Part shown: positions 8,174-16,818 of the stretch, piece by piece
Position numbering within the stretch: position 1 is the stretch's first letter
How the letters are laid out: every line of letters begins with the position of its first letter
Assembly (NCBI GenBank): GCA_963730165.1
Contig: CAVSQS010000003.1
Coordinates: 62,001 to 126,000 of the forward strand
Direction: 5' to 3'
DNA from: DASSQJ01 sp963730165
GTDB taxonomy: Bacteria > Actinomycetota > Actinomycetes > Actinomycetales > Dermatophilaceae
DNA: 64,000 nt
The notes under the pieces: generated by a model
Databases searched by the model: none
Told to the model about the DNA's origin: nothing
The model's input: the letters and a program-made list of their open reading frames with translations, nothing else
Made by a program: the position numbers and the translations under genes

Positions 8174-10858
8174 TCAGTCGACGTCCAGCGCGGCGCGACC
8201 GGCCTCGAGACGGGCCACGGGGACGCGGAAGGGCGAGCAGGAGACGTAGTCGAGGCCCGACCGGTGGAAGAAGTGGATCGACTCGGGGTCACCGCCGTGC
8301 TCACCGCAGACCCCGAGCTTGAGCTCGGGGCGGGTCTCCCGGCCCTCCCACGACGCGATCTGGACGAGGCGGCCGACCCCGCCCTGGTCGAGCGTCTCGA
8401 ACGGGGAGACCCCGAAGATCCCGCGGTCGAGGTACTGGGAGAAGAACGCCCCCTCGACGTCGTCGCGGCTGAAGCCCCACGTGGTCTGGGTCAGGTCGTT
8501 GGTGCCGAACGAGAAGAAGTCGGCCGCCCCGGCGATGTCGCCGGCGGTGAGGGCGGCCCGAGGCAGCTCGATCATCGTCCCGACCTTGACGTCGAGGTGC
8601 ACGGAGTGGGCCACCCGCACCTCGTGGGCGGCCGCGTCGATCTCCTCGCGGATGGCCGTCAGCTCCTGCACGGCTCCGACGAGCGGCACCATGATCTCCG
8701 GGTGGGCCTCGCCGCCGCCCTCGATGATCGTCGCCGCCGCCTCGAGGATGGCCCGCGACTGCATCGCGAACAGGCCGGGGATCGCCAGGCCGAGGCGGAC
8801 GCCACGCAGACCGAGCATCGGGTTCTGCTCGTGCAGTCGCAGGACGGCGTGGAGCAGCTGGGAGTCGCGGTCGGAGTGCTGGCCCCGCTCGTCCTCGAGG
8901 GCCACCAGCACCGACAGCTCGGTGAGGTCCGGCAGGAACTCGTGCAGCGGCGGGTCGAGGAGGCGCACGGTCACCGGTCGGCCCTCCATCGCCTCGAAGA
9001 GGTCGATGAAGTCCTGCTTCTGCAGGGGGAGCAGCTCGTCGAAGACGGCCTGTCGCTGATCGTCGTTCTCCGCGAGGATCAGGTGCTCGACCATCGCCCG
9101 GCGCTCCTCGCCGAGGAACATGTGCTCGGTGCGGGCCAGGCCGATGCCCTCGGCGCCGAACCGGCTCGCCCGGGCGGCGTCCGGCCCGTTGTCGGCGTTG
9201 GCGCGCACGCCGAGCCGACGGACACGGTCGGCGGCCTGCATGAGCCGGTGCACGGAGCGCACGACCGGGGCCACGTCGGCCGCCTCGGGGTCGATCTCGC
9301 CCTCGAAGTACCGGACGACGGGGGAGGGGCGCACGGGGATCTCGCCGAGGAAGATCTCACCCGTCGAGCCGTCGATGGAGATCGTGTCGCCCTGGCTGAC
9401 GACGGTTCCGTCGGGCGTGGTGAAGCACGCCGCCTTGGTGTCGACCTCGAGGGCCTCGGCACCGCAGACGCAGGTGCGCCCCATTCCGCGGGCGACGACC
9501 GCCGCGTGCGAGGTCTTGCCGCCGCGACTGGTGAGGATGCCGCGCGCCGCGACCATGCCGTGCAGGTCATCGGGGTTGGTCTCGCGCCGGACGAGGATGA
9601 CCGGGGTGCCCTCCTCCGCGAGCCGCACCGCGGTGTCGGAGTCGAAGACGGCCCGGCCGACGGCGGCGCCGGGCGAGGCGCTCATGCCGAGGGCGAGCGG
9701 CTCGGGGTTCCCCTCCTGCTCGAAGTGGGGGAACATCAGCTGCGCCAGCTGGTCGCCGGTGACGCGCTGGAGCGCCTCCTCCTCGGAGATGACCCCGTCG
9801 TCGAGCAGGTCGGTCGCGATGCGGAAGGCGGCCTCGGCCGTGCGCTTGCCGACGCGGGTCTGCAGCATCCAGAGCTTGCCGCGCTCGATGGTGAACTCGA
9901 TGTCGCACATGTCGCGGTAGTGCCCCTCGAGGCGGGCCATGATGTCGAGCAGCTGGTCGTAGCTGGTCTTGTCGAGGCCCTCGAGGTCGGCGAGCGCCAG
10001 CGTGTTGCGCACGCCCGCGACGACGTCCTCGCCCTGGGCGTCGGGGAGGTAGTCGCCGTACACGCCCTGCGCCCCGGTCGCCGGGTCGCGGGTGAACGCG
10101 ACGCCCGACCCGGAGTCCGAGCCCCGGTTGCCGAAGGCCATCGCCTGGACGTTGACCGCCGTGCCGAGGTCGGCCGGGATCCGCTCGCGGCGGCGGTAGA
10201 GGACGGCGCGCGGAGCGTTCCACGAGTCGAACACCGCGACGACCGCAGCGCGGAGCTGGTCGCGCGGTTCCTGCGGGAACGGGGCTCCTGACCCGTCCTC
10301 GATGACCTTCTTGAACGTCGCGACGAGGTCGCGAAGGTCCTCGGTGTCGAGGTCGACGTCGGCCGTGACGCCCTTGGCCTTCTTGGCGGACTCGATGGCG
10401 TCCTCGAAGAGGTCGCCGTCGAGGTCGAGGACGGTCTTGCCGAACATCTGGAGGAGACGGCGGTAGGAGTCCCAGGCGAAGCGCGGGTTGCCGGTCTGAC
10501 GGGCCAGCCCCGCGACCGAGTCGTCGCCGAGGCCGATGTTGAGGACGGTCTCCATCATCCCGGGCATGGAGAACTTCGCTCCCGAGCGCACCGAGACGAG
10601 GAGGGGGTCGTCGGCGTCGCCGAGCCGTCGGTCCATCCGCTCCTCGAGGGACTCGAGGTGGGACTCCACCTCGACCCAGAGCGCCTCCGGCGCCGTGCCG
10701 GCCTCGAGGTAGGCCCGGCACGCCTCGGTCGTGATGGTGAACCCGGGAGGCACCGGGATGCCGAGGTTGGTCATCTCGGCGAGGTTCGCGCCCTTCCCGC
10801 CGAGGAGGTCCTTCATGTCCTTGTTGCCACTCTCGAAGTCGTGGACGAGCTGGGCCAT
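8174..10858 (-). CDS. ppdK: pyruvate, phosphate dikinase
   Basis: This enzyme interconverts pyruvate + ATP + Pi and phosphoenolpyruvate + AMP + PPi. It has 894 residues, the normal length. The start at 10858 follows a GAGGAGG ribosome site; the longer frame to 11107 is a shadow. An N-terminal ATP-grasp domain (GGKGANLAEMTNLGIPVPPG) leads to the phosphohistidine domain GGKTSHAAVVARGMG near residue 449. The C-terminal PEP-utilising TIM barrel carries FFSFGTNDLTQTTWG and the catalytic-Cys region KLGVCGEHGGDP. With the malic enzyme nearby it could feed gluconeogenesis from malate. A perfect palindrome overlaps the likely promoter, so repression by a dimeric regulator is likely. Confidence 0.97.
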   Translation of the reverse strand: MAQLVHDFESGNKDMKDLLGGKGANLAEMTNLGIPVPPGFTITTEACRAYLEAGTAPEALWVEVESHLESLEERMDRRLGDADDPLLVSVRSGAKFSMPGMMETVLNIGLGDDSVAGLARQTGNPRFAWDSYRRLLQMFGKTVLDLDGDLFEDAIESAKKAKGVTADVDLDTEDLRDLVATFKKVIEDGSGAPFPQEPRDQLRAAVVAVFDSWNAPRAVLYRRRERIPADLGTAVNVQAMAFGNRGSDSGSGVAFTRDPATGAQGVYGDYLPDAQGEDVVAGVRNTLALADLEGLDKTSYDQLLDIMARLEGHYRDMCDIEFTIERGKLWMLQTRVGKRTAEAAFRIATDLLDDGVISEEEALQRVTGDQLAQLMFPHFEQEGNPEPLALGMSASPGAAVGRAVFDSDTAVRLAEEGTPVILVRRETNPDDLHGMVAARGILTSRGGKTSHAAVVARGMGRTCVCGAEALEVDTKAACFTTPDGTVVSQGDTISIDGSTGEIFLGEIPVRPSPVVRYFEGEIDPEAADVAPVVRSVHRLMQAADRVRRLGVRANADNGPDAARASRFGAEGIGLARTEHMFLGEERRAMVEHLILAENDDQRQAVFDELLPLQKQDFIDLFEAMEGRPVTVRLLDPPLHEFLPDLTELSVLVALEDERGQHSDRDSQLLHAVLRLHEQNPMLGLRGVRLGLAIPGLFAMQSRAILEAAATIIEGGGEAHPEIMVPLVGAVQELTAIREEIDAAAHEVRVAHSVHLDVKVGTMIELPRAALTAGDIAGAADFFSFGTNDLTQTTWGFSRDDVEGAFFSQYLDRGIFGVSPFETLDQGGVGRLVQIASWEGRETRPELKLGVCGEHGGDPESIHFFHRSGLDYVSCSPFRVPVARLEAGRAALDVD

Positions 10859-10880
10859 GGGACTGCCTCCTCGGGTCGCG

Positions 10881-10911
10881 GATCCTGTACTACATACCGT
10901 AGTACAGGATC
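10881..10911. promoter_or_regulatory. perfect 13-bp inverted repeat, likely ppdK operator
   Basis: Arms GATCCTGTACTAC and GTAGTACAGGATC flank a 5-base centre, 23 to 53 bases before the ppdK start. On the ppdK strand the centre reads TACGGTATGTA, so the dyad overlaps a possible -10. There is a GAGGAGG ribosome site between it and the ATG. The TAC/GTA core is reminiscent of sites bound by BlaI/CopY-type winged-helix repressors. That assignment is inference, and no regulator gene is adjacent. Confidence 0.75.
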
Positions 10912-10964
10912 GTACCCCCGCCCGTATGCGGTGGGTGGACCGGCCCCGGCCGAGGGGGTCCTGC

Positions 10965-11573
10965 TCAGCCGAGCTCGAGGGCGTAGCGGTCCTCGGCCGG
11001 CGCGAAGCCGACCGCCGCGTAGTACGGCTCGACCATGCCGGGCGGTGTGAGGATGCGGCGGAAACCCTTGTCGCGGAACAGTCCCGAGCGGCGGAACACA
11101 AACTCACCCACCCGGAAGTCGCGGAAGCGCGCGGTGACGTAGTCGAGCTCGACCTGGGCGGTGCCCTCCCCGGCGTCCCTGACGAGAATCACACCGGCCG
11201 TCTCGTCACCGTGCTGGACGACGAAGGCCGTGCGGCCCGAGCCGTCGCGGAACCGGGGGAAGAACCGCGCGATGTCGCGGCCGTGCACGGTGAGGAAGTG
11301 CTGGAGGTAGGCGTCGTCCTCGGGCACCTCGAGGACGGTGTAGGCCCGCTCGTCGTGCCGTTCGCGCAGCAGCCTGGTGATGAAGAAGAGGTTGATGGCG
11401 GCGAGCGCGACGTTCATCGCCACCATCGGCCACACCCCGAGGATCGCGTTGAAGACGGTGAGGATGACGCACGCCACGGTGTTGAGGACCCGCAGGCGCA
11501 GGATCCGCGCCTGGAGCAGCGAGAAGACGAGCAGCGCAGACCCGAACCAGCCGAGCGCGTCGACCCAGCTCAC
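10965..11573 (-). CDS. YgjV-like membrane protein with C-terminal GNAT-like domain
   Basis: The 202-residue protein begins with about 70 residues of closely packed hydrophobic helices (WVDALGWFGSALLVFSLLQA, RVLNTVACVILTVFNAILGV, AMNVALAAINLFFITRLL), which resemble the YgjV inner-membrane family. The soluble remainder (VELDYVTARFRDFRVGEFVF, then PPGMVEPYYAAVGF) has the strand-helix pattern of an acyl-transferase fold, but I see no clear acetyl-CoA motif. Its start overlaps the stop of the SIMPL gene by four bases (ATGA), so the two are translationally coupled. The function is not established. Confidence 0.7.
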   Translation of the reverse strand: MSWVDALGWFGSALLVFSLLQARILRLRVLNTVACVILTVFNAILGVWPMVAMNVALAAINLFFITRLLRERHDERAYTVLEVPEDDAYLQHFLTVHGRDIARFFPRFRDGSGRTAFVVQHGDETAGVILVRDAGEGTAQVELDYVTARFRDFRVGEFVFRRSGLFRDKGFRRILTPPGMVEPYYAAVGFAPAEDRYALELG

Positions 11574-12193
11574 GAGTCGGCCCCGAGGACGAAGCGCACG
11601 GTGACGGCGGCGTGCACCTGCGACTCGCCGGCGGCCACCGGCATGGAGCTCATCGCCTCCGCCATCGCCCGTCCACGAGGGAGAGGGGCCGGGCCCTCGT
11701 CGGCCTCGACCACCCGCAGCACCGGACCGAGGGCGCGCCCGGCGAGGGCGGCGTACTGCTGCGCGCGGGCCCGGGCATCGGCGAACGCCGCCGCCCGCGC
11801 CTGCACGCGCAGCGGCTCGGGGTCCTCGACCTCGAAGCCGATGTCGTCGACGCCGAAGGCGTCGCCCGCGGCCGCGGCCAGCGCGTCGAGCAGGTCGCCC
11901 ACCACCCCCGTGTCCCGGACCCGGACCCGCACCCGCTGGTGGGCGACGTAGCCGGCGACGGTGCGACCCTCGGTGTCCCAGTGCGTCCGCAGGCCCAGGT
12001 CGGTCGTGCGCAGGTCGCGCTCGCCGACCCCGAGTCCGCGGGCGGCGACGAGGAGGGCGGTGGCGGCCTCGGCGGCGCGGTCGAGGGCCCGGGAGACCTC
12101 GGGCTCCTCGACCTGGACCCGTACCCCGAGGACGACGATGTCGGGGACGGCGCCGGCACTTCCTCGGCCGGTGACGACGACGTGGTCGGACAT
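11570..12193 (-). CDS. SIMPL domain (DUF541) protein
   Basis: This 207-residue protein of the SIMPL/DUF541 family begins DHVVVTGRGSAGAVPDIVVL and ends AGESQVHAAVTVRFVL, both typical of the family. Two long central helices are rich in alanine. Unlike many family members it has no signal peptide, so it is probably cytoplasmic. The ATG at 12193 is preferred over the GTG at 12202, because TACAGT lies seven bases before it. Family members are periplasmic or cytoplasmic beta-propeller-like oligomers of uncertain role, some tied to oxidative stress. It is cotranscribed with the downstream YgjV-like gene. Confidence 0.8.
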   Translation of the reverse strand: MSDHVVVTGRGSAGAVPDIVVLGVRVQVEEPEVSRALDRAAEAATALLVAARGLGVGERDLRTTDLGLRTHWDTEGRTVAGYVAHQRVRVRVRDTGVVGDLLDALAAAAGDAFGVDDIGFEVEDPEPLRVQARAAAFADARARAQQYAALAGRALGPVLRVVEADEGPAPLPRGRAMAEAMSSMPVAAGESQVHAAVTVRFVLGADS

Positions 12194-12200
12194 GCCGGAC

Positions 12201-12206
12201 ACTGTA
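12201..12206 (-). promoter_or_regulatory. -10-like TACAGT deciding the SIMPL gene start
   Basis: TACAGT on the minus strand lies seven bases before the ATG at 12193, implying a leaderless mRNA. It lies just upstream of the alternative GTG at 12202. Confidence 0.4.
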
Positions 12207-12272
12207 GGGCCCGGGGGCGTGCCCCGCCGGGAGCGTTTCGGGATACCTGCCGGTACGGGGTTGAATCAGCGC

Positions 12273-13709
12273 ATGCCGCCCGCGCCGTCGATCGCCAACT
12301 CCGTCACCGTCCGCCTCATCCTCCCGGCCCGTCCCACGGTCGTGAGCGAGATGACGAGCCTCATCGAGGCGGCGGGCGGCGTCGTCACCGGGCTAGACGT
12401 CACGGGGTCCGGGCACGCCCGGATGCGTGTCGACCTCACGATGCTGACGCGTGACCCCGACCACGCCGAGGAGATCGTCGACCGGATGCGCGGGGTCGAG
12501 GGGGTCGAGATCGGCAAGGTCTCCGACCGGACCTTCCTCATGCACCTCGGCGGGAAGCTCACGGTGGAGTCGAAGGTGCCGATCCGCACCCGCGACGACC
12601 TCTCGCTCATCTACACGCCGGGTGTGGCCCGCGTCTGCACGGCCATCGCCCAGAACCCCGAGGACGCCCGGCGCCTGACGATCAAGCGCAACACGGTCGC
12701 CGTCGTCACCGACGGCACCGCCGTGCTCGGGCTCGGCGACATCGGGCCGCTGGCCGCGCTCCCGGTCATGGAGGGCAAGGCGGCGCTCTTCAAGCGGTTC
12801 GCCGACATCGACGCCTTCCCCATCTGCCTCGACACGACCGACACCGAGGAGATCATCCGCACCGTCAAGGCCATCGCGCCGGGCTTCGCCGGCATCAACC
12901 TCGAGGACATCTCGGCACCGCGCTGCTTCGAGGTCGAGGCGCGGTTGCGGGAGGAGCTCGACATCCCGGTGTTCCACGACGACCAGCACGGTACGGCCAT
13001 CGTCGCCCTGGCCGCCCTCCGCAACGCGTTGCGGGTCGTCGGCAAGGAGCTCGAGGACGTGCGCCTCGTCATGAGCGGTGCGGGTGCGGCGGGCACGGCC
13101 ATCCTCAAGCTGCTGCTCCACGCGGGGGCGCGCCACGTCGTCGTCGCCGACGTCGACGGGGTGATCCACCGGGAGCGTCCCGACGTGGTGTCGGGCCGGC
13201 ACCCCAACCACGCCTGGATCGCGGCCCACACCAACCCCGAGGGGGTCACCGGGAGCCTCAGCGACGCCGTCCGCGGCGCCGACGTCTTCCTCGGGGTCTC
13301 GGCACCGAACATCCTCAGCGAGGAGGCGGTCGCGTCGATGGCCGACGACAGCGTCGTCTTCGCGATGGCCAACCCCGTCCCGGAGATCGACCCCGACATC
13401 GCCGCGCGGCACGCCACCGTCGTCGCCACGGGTCGCTCGGACTTCGCCAACCAGATCAACAACGTCCTCGTCTTCCCCGGTGTCTTCCGAGGACTCATCG
13501 ACGCCGGGGTCCGCCAGGTCACCATCGACGTCCTCCTCGCCGCGGCCGACGCGCTCGCCGGCGTCGTCTCCGACGACGAGCTCAACGCGACGTACATCGT
13601 CCCCAGCGTCTTCCACCCGGACGTCAGCACCGTCGTCGCGGACGCGGTGCAGGCCGCGGCCGAACAGGCCGACCACGAGTGGGCCGAGGCGGAGGACCGC
13701 CGCGCGTGA
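12273..13709 (+). CDS. NAD-type malic enzyme with N-terminal ACT-like domain
   Basis: This enzyme decarboxylates malate to pyruvate with reduction of NAD(P). It has 478 residues. Residues 1-85 form a small regulatory ACT-like domain (VRLILPARPTVVSEMTSLIE), followed by the catalytic core. The core shows SLIYTPGVARVC with the catalytic Tyr, EGKAALFKRFADIDAFPICL with the Lys, metal-site EDISAPRCFEVE, VFHDDQHGTAIV, and a Rossmann segment MSGAGAAGTAI. Cofactor preference cannot be decided by eye. The start at 12273 is supported by TTGAAT six bases upstream. The stop overlaps the GTG of the VanZ-like gene by four bases. Together with ppdK it gives a malate-pyruvate-PEP route. Confidence 0.93.
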   Translation: MPPAPSIANSVTVRLILPARPTVVSEMTSLIEAAGGVVTGLDVTGSGHARMRVDLTMLTRDPDHAEEIVDRMRGVEGVEIGKVSDRTFLMHLGGKLTVESKVPIRTRDDLSLIYTPGVARVCTAIAQNPEDARRLTIKRNTVAVVTDGTAVLGLGDIGPLAALPVMEGKAALFKRFADIDAFPICLDTTDTEEIIRTVKAIAPGFAGINLEDISAPRCFEVEARLREELDIPVFHDDQHGTAIVALAALRNALRVVGKELEDVRLVMSGAGAAGTAILKLLLHAGARHVVVADVDGVIHRERPDVVSGRHPNHAWIAAHTNPEGVTGSLSDAVRGADVFLGVSAPNILSEEAVASMADDSVVFAMANPVPEIDPDIAARHATVVATGRSDFANQINNVLVFPGVFRGLIDAGVRQVTIDVLLAAADALAGVVSDDELNATYIVPSVFHPDVSTVVADAVQAAAEQADHEWAEAEDRRA

Positions 13710-14089
13710 ACGGCACCGCCCGCGGCCCGCGTGGCGGGCCGGTCCGCGGCCTGGTGGGTGGCGCGGCCGGCCTGGCCGTGCTCGTCCAGCTCGTCGTCCT
13801 CTACCTGCCGACGGCGCCGGGCGCTGCGAGCCTGCCCGGCGCGGACAAGGTGGTGCACCTGCTCGTCTTTGCCGTCCCCGTCCTCCTGCTCCTCCTCGTC
13901 CGGGCGCCGGTGCCGATGGTCCTCGGGGCCTTCGCCGCCCACGCCGTCGTCAGCGAGGCGGTCCAGTCCGCCTGGCTCCCGGAGCGCTCCGGTGACGTCA
14001 CCGACGTGGTCGCCGACCTGGCCGGGGTGGCACTGGGCTGGGCCGCGTGGCGGCTGCTGCGGCACCGGGCACCCTCCTCCCGCTGGTAG
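13706..14089 (+). CDS. VanZ-like membrane protein
   Basis: This 127-residue VanZ-family protein starts with GTG at 13706, overlapping the malic enzyme stop by four bases (GTGA). It has three or four transmembrane helices. Conserved polar positions are seen in GADKVVHLLVFAVPVLLL, HAVVSEAVQSAWLPERSGDV and DVVADLAGVALGW. VanZ itself gives low-level teicoplanin resistance, but most family members have no known activity. Coupling to malic enzyme is probably just dense packing. A second VanZ-like gene lies at 33700. Confidence 0.75.
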   Translation: MNGTARGPRGGPVRGLVGGAAGLAVLVQLVVLYLPTAPGAASLPGADKVVHLLVFAVPVLLLLLVRAPVPMVLGAFAAHAVVSEAVQSAWLPERSGDVTDVVADLAGVALGWAAWRLLRHRAPSSRW

Positions 14090-14310
14090 ACTGGGGACCT
14101 TCCCCGAGGTGCCCGGGCGCATGGCTGCGCCCCCTGGGCCGCAGGTCGCGGCTCCGCCGAACCCCACCCCGAGGCGCCGGTGACACCCCCCGTCGATCCG
14201 GCCACCCAGGACCACAGCTGGTCCGGAGACCCGTTGATCTCGCTGCTTCGCCACCGGCCGACGACGTGTCTGTCGCACGCCACCCATGACGAAGCACAGG
14301 TGAACACTCC
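14087..14310 (+). promoter_or_regulatory. predicted promoter and long leader of the DEAD-box helicase gene
   Basis: TAGACT at 14087-14092, overlapping the VanZ stop codon, could be a -10. It would give a leader of about 210 bases, far longer than at neighbouring genes. The leader contains GC-rich self-complementary segments. RNA helicase genes are often controlled through long leaders; that role here is inference. Confidence 0.35.
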
Positions 14311-16191
14311 ATGCCCAAGAAGGCATCCGGGCCGAAGGCCCGTTGGACCGCCGCCCAGAAGGCGGCGGCCCGTTCCGCCCCCAAGAAGGCCCACCGCGGC
14401 CAGGGCGATTCCCGCCCGGCCACGAAGCGCTCGCCGCGCTCGGCCGGTGACGAGGCCCCCCGGACACCGCGACCCCGCACCGAGCGCCCTGCCCGCCGGG
14501 ACCGAGAGGACCGTCGTCGGGAGGACGGTCGGAGTCAGGACCGTCCGCGTGAGGACCGTCGCCGCGACGACCGTCGCCGGGAGGACCGGGCTGAGCGGCC
14601 CCGGGCGCGGGACGAGCGCCGCCGTGAGGACCGCCCCCCGCACCGGCCGCACGAGCCCAGGCCCCGTCGCGAGCGGGGCGACCGCCCGGTCCGTGACCGC
14701 AGCCCCCGCGTCGCCGACCCGGCCCGTCGGGACCGCCACGAGGGCCGTCACGCCGAGCACGTCGTGGGCTTCGTGGCGGCCGAGGCGGCGCGCGCGGAGG
14801 CCGACACCTGGACCCGGTACTCCTCGACCGCGGGCGGCCCCAAGGAGGTCACCGCCGACAACGGCTTCGCCGCCCTCGGGGTGCCCGAGCGACTCGTCGA
14901 GCGACTGGCGCGCGACGGCATCACCGCCCCGTTCCCGATCCAGGCTGCAGCCATCCCCGACGCGCTGGCGGGCCGGGACGTCCTCGGCCGGGGACGCACC
15001 GGCTCGGGCAAGACGCTGGCGTTCGGGCTCCCGACCGTCGCGCGGCTCGCCGGCCGTGACCGGCCGGCGAGCCGCCGGCCGCGGGCGCTCGTGCTCGTCC
15101 CGACCCGTGAGCTCGCGATGCAGGTCAGCGACGCCCTCGAGCCCTTCGTCCACGTCACCGGCCTGCGTCACCGACTCGTCGCCGGTGGGCTCTCGTACGA
15201 GCCGCAGATCTCCTCCCTCGCCAAGGGCGTGGACCTGCTCGTCGCCACCCCCGGCCGGCTCACCGATCTCATGGAGCGTGGTGCGGTCGAGCTCGGCGAC
15301 GTCGAGGTCGCGGTGCTCGACGAGGCCGACCACATGGCCGACATGGGCTTCCTCCCGGAGGTGACCGCCATCCTCGACGCGCTGCCCCCGGGGGGGCAGC
15401 GACTGCTCTTCTCGGCAACCCTCGACCGGGGTGTCGACGCCCTCGTCGAGCGCTACCTCGTCGACCCGGTGACGCACTCGACCGACGAGGCGCAGGCCGC
15501 GGTGACGACGATGAGCCACCACGTCATGCTCATCGACCCCCAGGACAAGAAGGCGCTGACGGCCGAGCTCGCCGGGCGCGAGGGACGCGTCATCGTCTTC
15601 GCGCGCACGCAGCTGGGTGCCGACCGCATCGCCGGCGAGCTGCGCGCCAAGGGCGTGCTCGCCGCAGCCCTGCACGGCGGGCTCTCCCAGGCCGTCCGCA
15701 ACCGCGTCCTCGGCGCGTTCCGGGACGGCCGGATGCCGGTGCTCGTCGCCACGGACGTCGCGGCGCGCGGCATCCACGTCGACGACGTCGCGCTCGTCGT
15801 GCAGGTCGACCCGCCGCGCGACCACAAGGACTACCTCCACCGCGCCGGGCGGACCGCGCGGGCCGGCGAGCAGGGCGCGGTCGTCATGCTGGCGCTGCCC
15901 CACCAGCGCCGGATGGTGACCCGCATCATCGAGGGTGCCGGCGCCGACGCCACGACCTCCAGGGTCGCCCCGGGAGACGCCACGATCGCGGCGCTCGGCG
16001 GCCGGGCTCCGAGCGGTGTACCGGTGCCCGACGAGGTCTGGCGTCCGGTGCTCGAGGGCCGACGGTCCGAGCGCCGGGGTGGTGGAGGCCGCGGAGGCCC
16101 GCGGCACCCGGGGCGTCGTCCGAACGGAAAGGGCGGACCTCGTCGAGGTGCCGGACGCGGCGGGCATGACGGGGGCAGAATGGGCGCGTGA
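14311..16191 (+). CDS. DEAD-box RNA helicase with disordered Arg/Asp-rich N-terminus
   Basis: This is a 626-residue ATP-dependent RNA helicase. Residues 1-150 are highly charged and repetitive (units like REDRRRDDRRRED), probably disordered and RNA-binding. The core carries the Q-motif region ALGVPERLVERLARDGITAP, Walker A GRTGSGKT, PTRELA, TPGR, motif II DEAD (VLDEADHMADMGFLPE), SAT, and in the second RecA domain IVFARTQ, ATDVAARGIHV and HRAGRTARAG. A short basic Gly/Arg tail ends the protein. It probably remodels structured RNA or ribosomal precursors. The gene couples through GTGA to the YqgE gene. Confidence 0.95.
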   Translation: MPKKASGPKARWTAAQKAAARSAPKKAHRGQGDSRPATKRSPRSAGDEAPRTPRPRTERPARRDREDRRREDGRSQDRPREDRRRDDRRREDRAERPRARDERRREDRPPHRPHEPRPRRERGDRPVRDRSPRVADPARRDRHEGRHAEHVVGFVAAEAARAEADTWTRYSSTAGGPKEVTADNGFAALGVPERLVERLARDGITAPFPIQAAAIPDALAGRDVLGRGRTGSGKTLAFGLPTVARLAGRDRPASRRPRALVLVPTRELAMQVSDALEPFVHVTGLRHRLVAGGLSYEPQISSLAKGVDLLVATPGRLTDLMERGAVELGDVEVAVLDEADHMADMGFLPEVTAILDALPPGGQRLLFSATLDRGVDALVERYLVDPVTHSTDEAQAAVTTMSHHVMLIDPQDKKALTAELAGREGRVIVFARTQLGADRIAGELRAKGVLAAALHGGLSQAVRNRVLGAFRDGRMPVLVATDVAARGIHVDDVALVVQVDPPRDHKDYLHRAGRTARAGEQGAVVMLALPHQRRMVTRIIEGAGADATTSRVAPGDATIAALGGRAPSGVPVPDEVWRPVLEGRRSERRGGGGRGGPRHPGRRPNGKGGPRRGAGRGGHDGGRMGA

Positions 16192-16748
16192 GCGCGACCT
16201 TCACCACTGGTCAGCTCCTCGTGGCGACCCCGCAGATCGAGGAGGGCGTCTTCCGCCGCAGCGTCGTGCTCGTCCTCCACCACGGCGACGACGGCGCCCA
16301 GGGGCTCGTCCTCAACCGCCCGATCGACGCCGACATCGACGCAGTGCTGCCCGGGTGGGAGGAGCACGCGAGCCGACCCGCCAAGGTGTTCCAGGGCGGA
16401 CCGGTCCAGCTCGACTCCGCGCTCGGCCTCGTCGCCGTCCCCGGTGACACCCCGGAGCCGACCGGGGTCCGGCGGCTGTTCGGCTCGGTCGCCCTCGTGG
16501 ACCTCGACACCCCGCCCGTGCTCGTCGTCCCGGAGGTCGCCGGGCTGAGGATCTTCGCCGGCTACGCCGGCTGGTCGCCCGGTCAGCTCGAGGAGGAGAT
16601 CAGCACCGGGTCGTGGTTCGTCGTCGACACCGAGAGCCACGACGCGTTCACCGACGACCCCGAGGACCTCTGGCGCCGGGTGCTGCGTCGCCAGCCCGAG
16701 CCGTTGCGGTGGGTCGCGTGGTTCCCGCCCGACCCCGACCTGAACTGA
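16188..16748 (+). CDS. YqgE/AlgH family protein
   Basis: This 186-residue protein of the YqgE/AlgH (UPF0301) family has signatures GQLLVATPQIEEGVFRRSVV, GAQGLVLNRPID, FQGGPVQLDS and FAGYAGWSPGQLEEEIS. The biochemical role is unknown; in pseudomonads AlgH affects alginate and other traits. The GTG start overlaps the helicase stop by four bases, so it is probably translated from the same message. No membrane segment is visible. Confidence 0.92.
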   Translation: MSATFTTGQLLVATPQIEEGVFRRSVVLVLHHGDDGAQGLVLNRPIDADIDAVLPGWEEHASRPAKVFQGGPVQLDSALGLVAVPGDTPEPTGVRRLFGSVALVDLDTPPVLVVPEVAGLRIFAGYAGWSPGQLEEEISTGSWFVVDTESHDAFTDDPEDLWRRVLRRQPEPLRWVAWFPPDPDLN

Positions 16749-16806
16749 GCCGCCGGAGGTCGTCTCCCGTGGGGGCGGAGCCGTGGCCGAAGGACGTGTC
16801 GAGTCG

Positions 16807-16812
16807 TAGGCT
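16807..16812 (+). promoter_or_regulatory. -10 TAGGCT of a leaderless gene
   Basis: TAGGCT lies six bases before the ATG at 16819, so the transcript should begin at or next to the start codon. No ribosome site is present. Confidence 0.5.
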
Positions 16813-16818
16813 CGACCC

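Noticed and set aside
8132..10291. 719-residue open frame antisense to ppdK
   Set aside because: It is the codon-bias shadow of ppdK: in high-GC DNA the opposite strand stays open, and its protein is a repetitive acidic/valine-rich string with no domains.
12393..13676. 427-residue open frame antisense to the malic enzyme
   Set aside because: It has the same kind of shadow composition (GDD/VEE/RRG strings). The sense frame has all malic enzyme motifs.
13801..16167. 788-residue open frame antisense to the DEAD-box helicase
   Set aside because: Its sequence is low-complexity charged repeats that mirror the helicase coding strand; it has no start signal.
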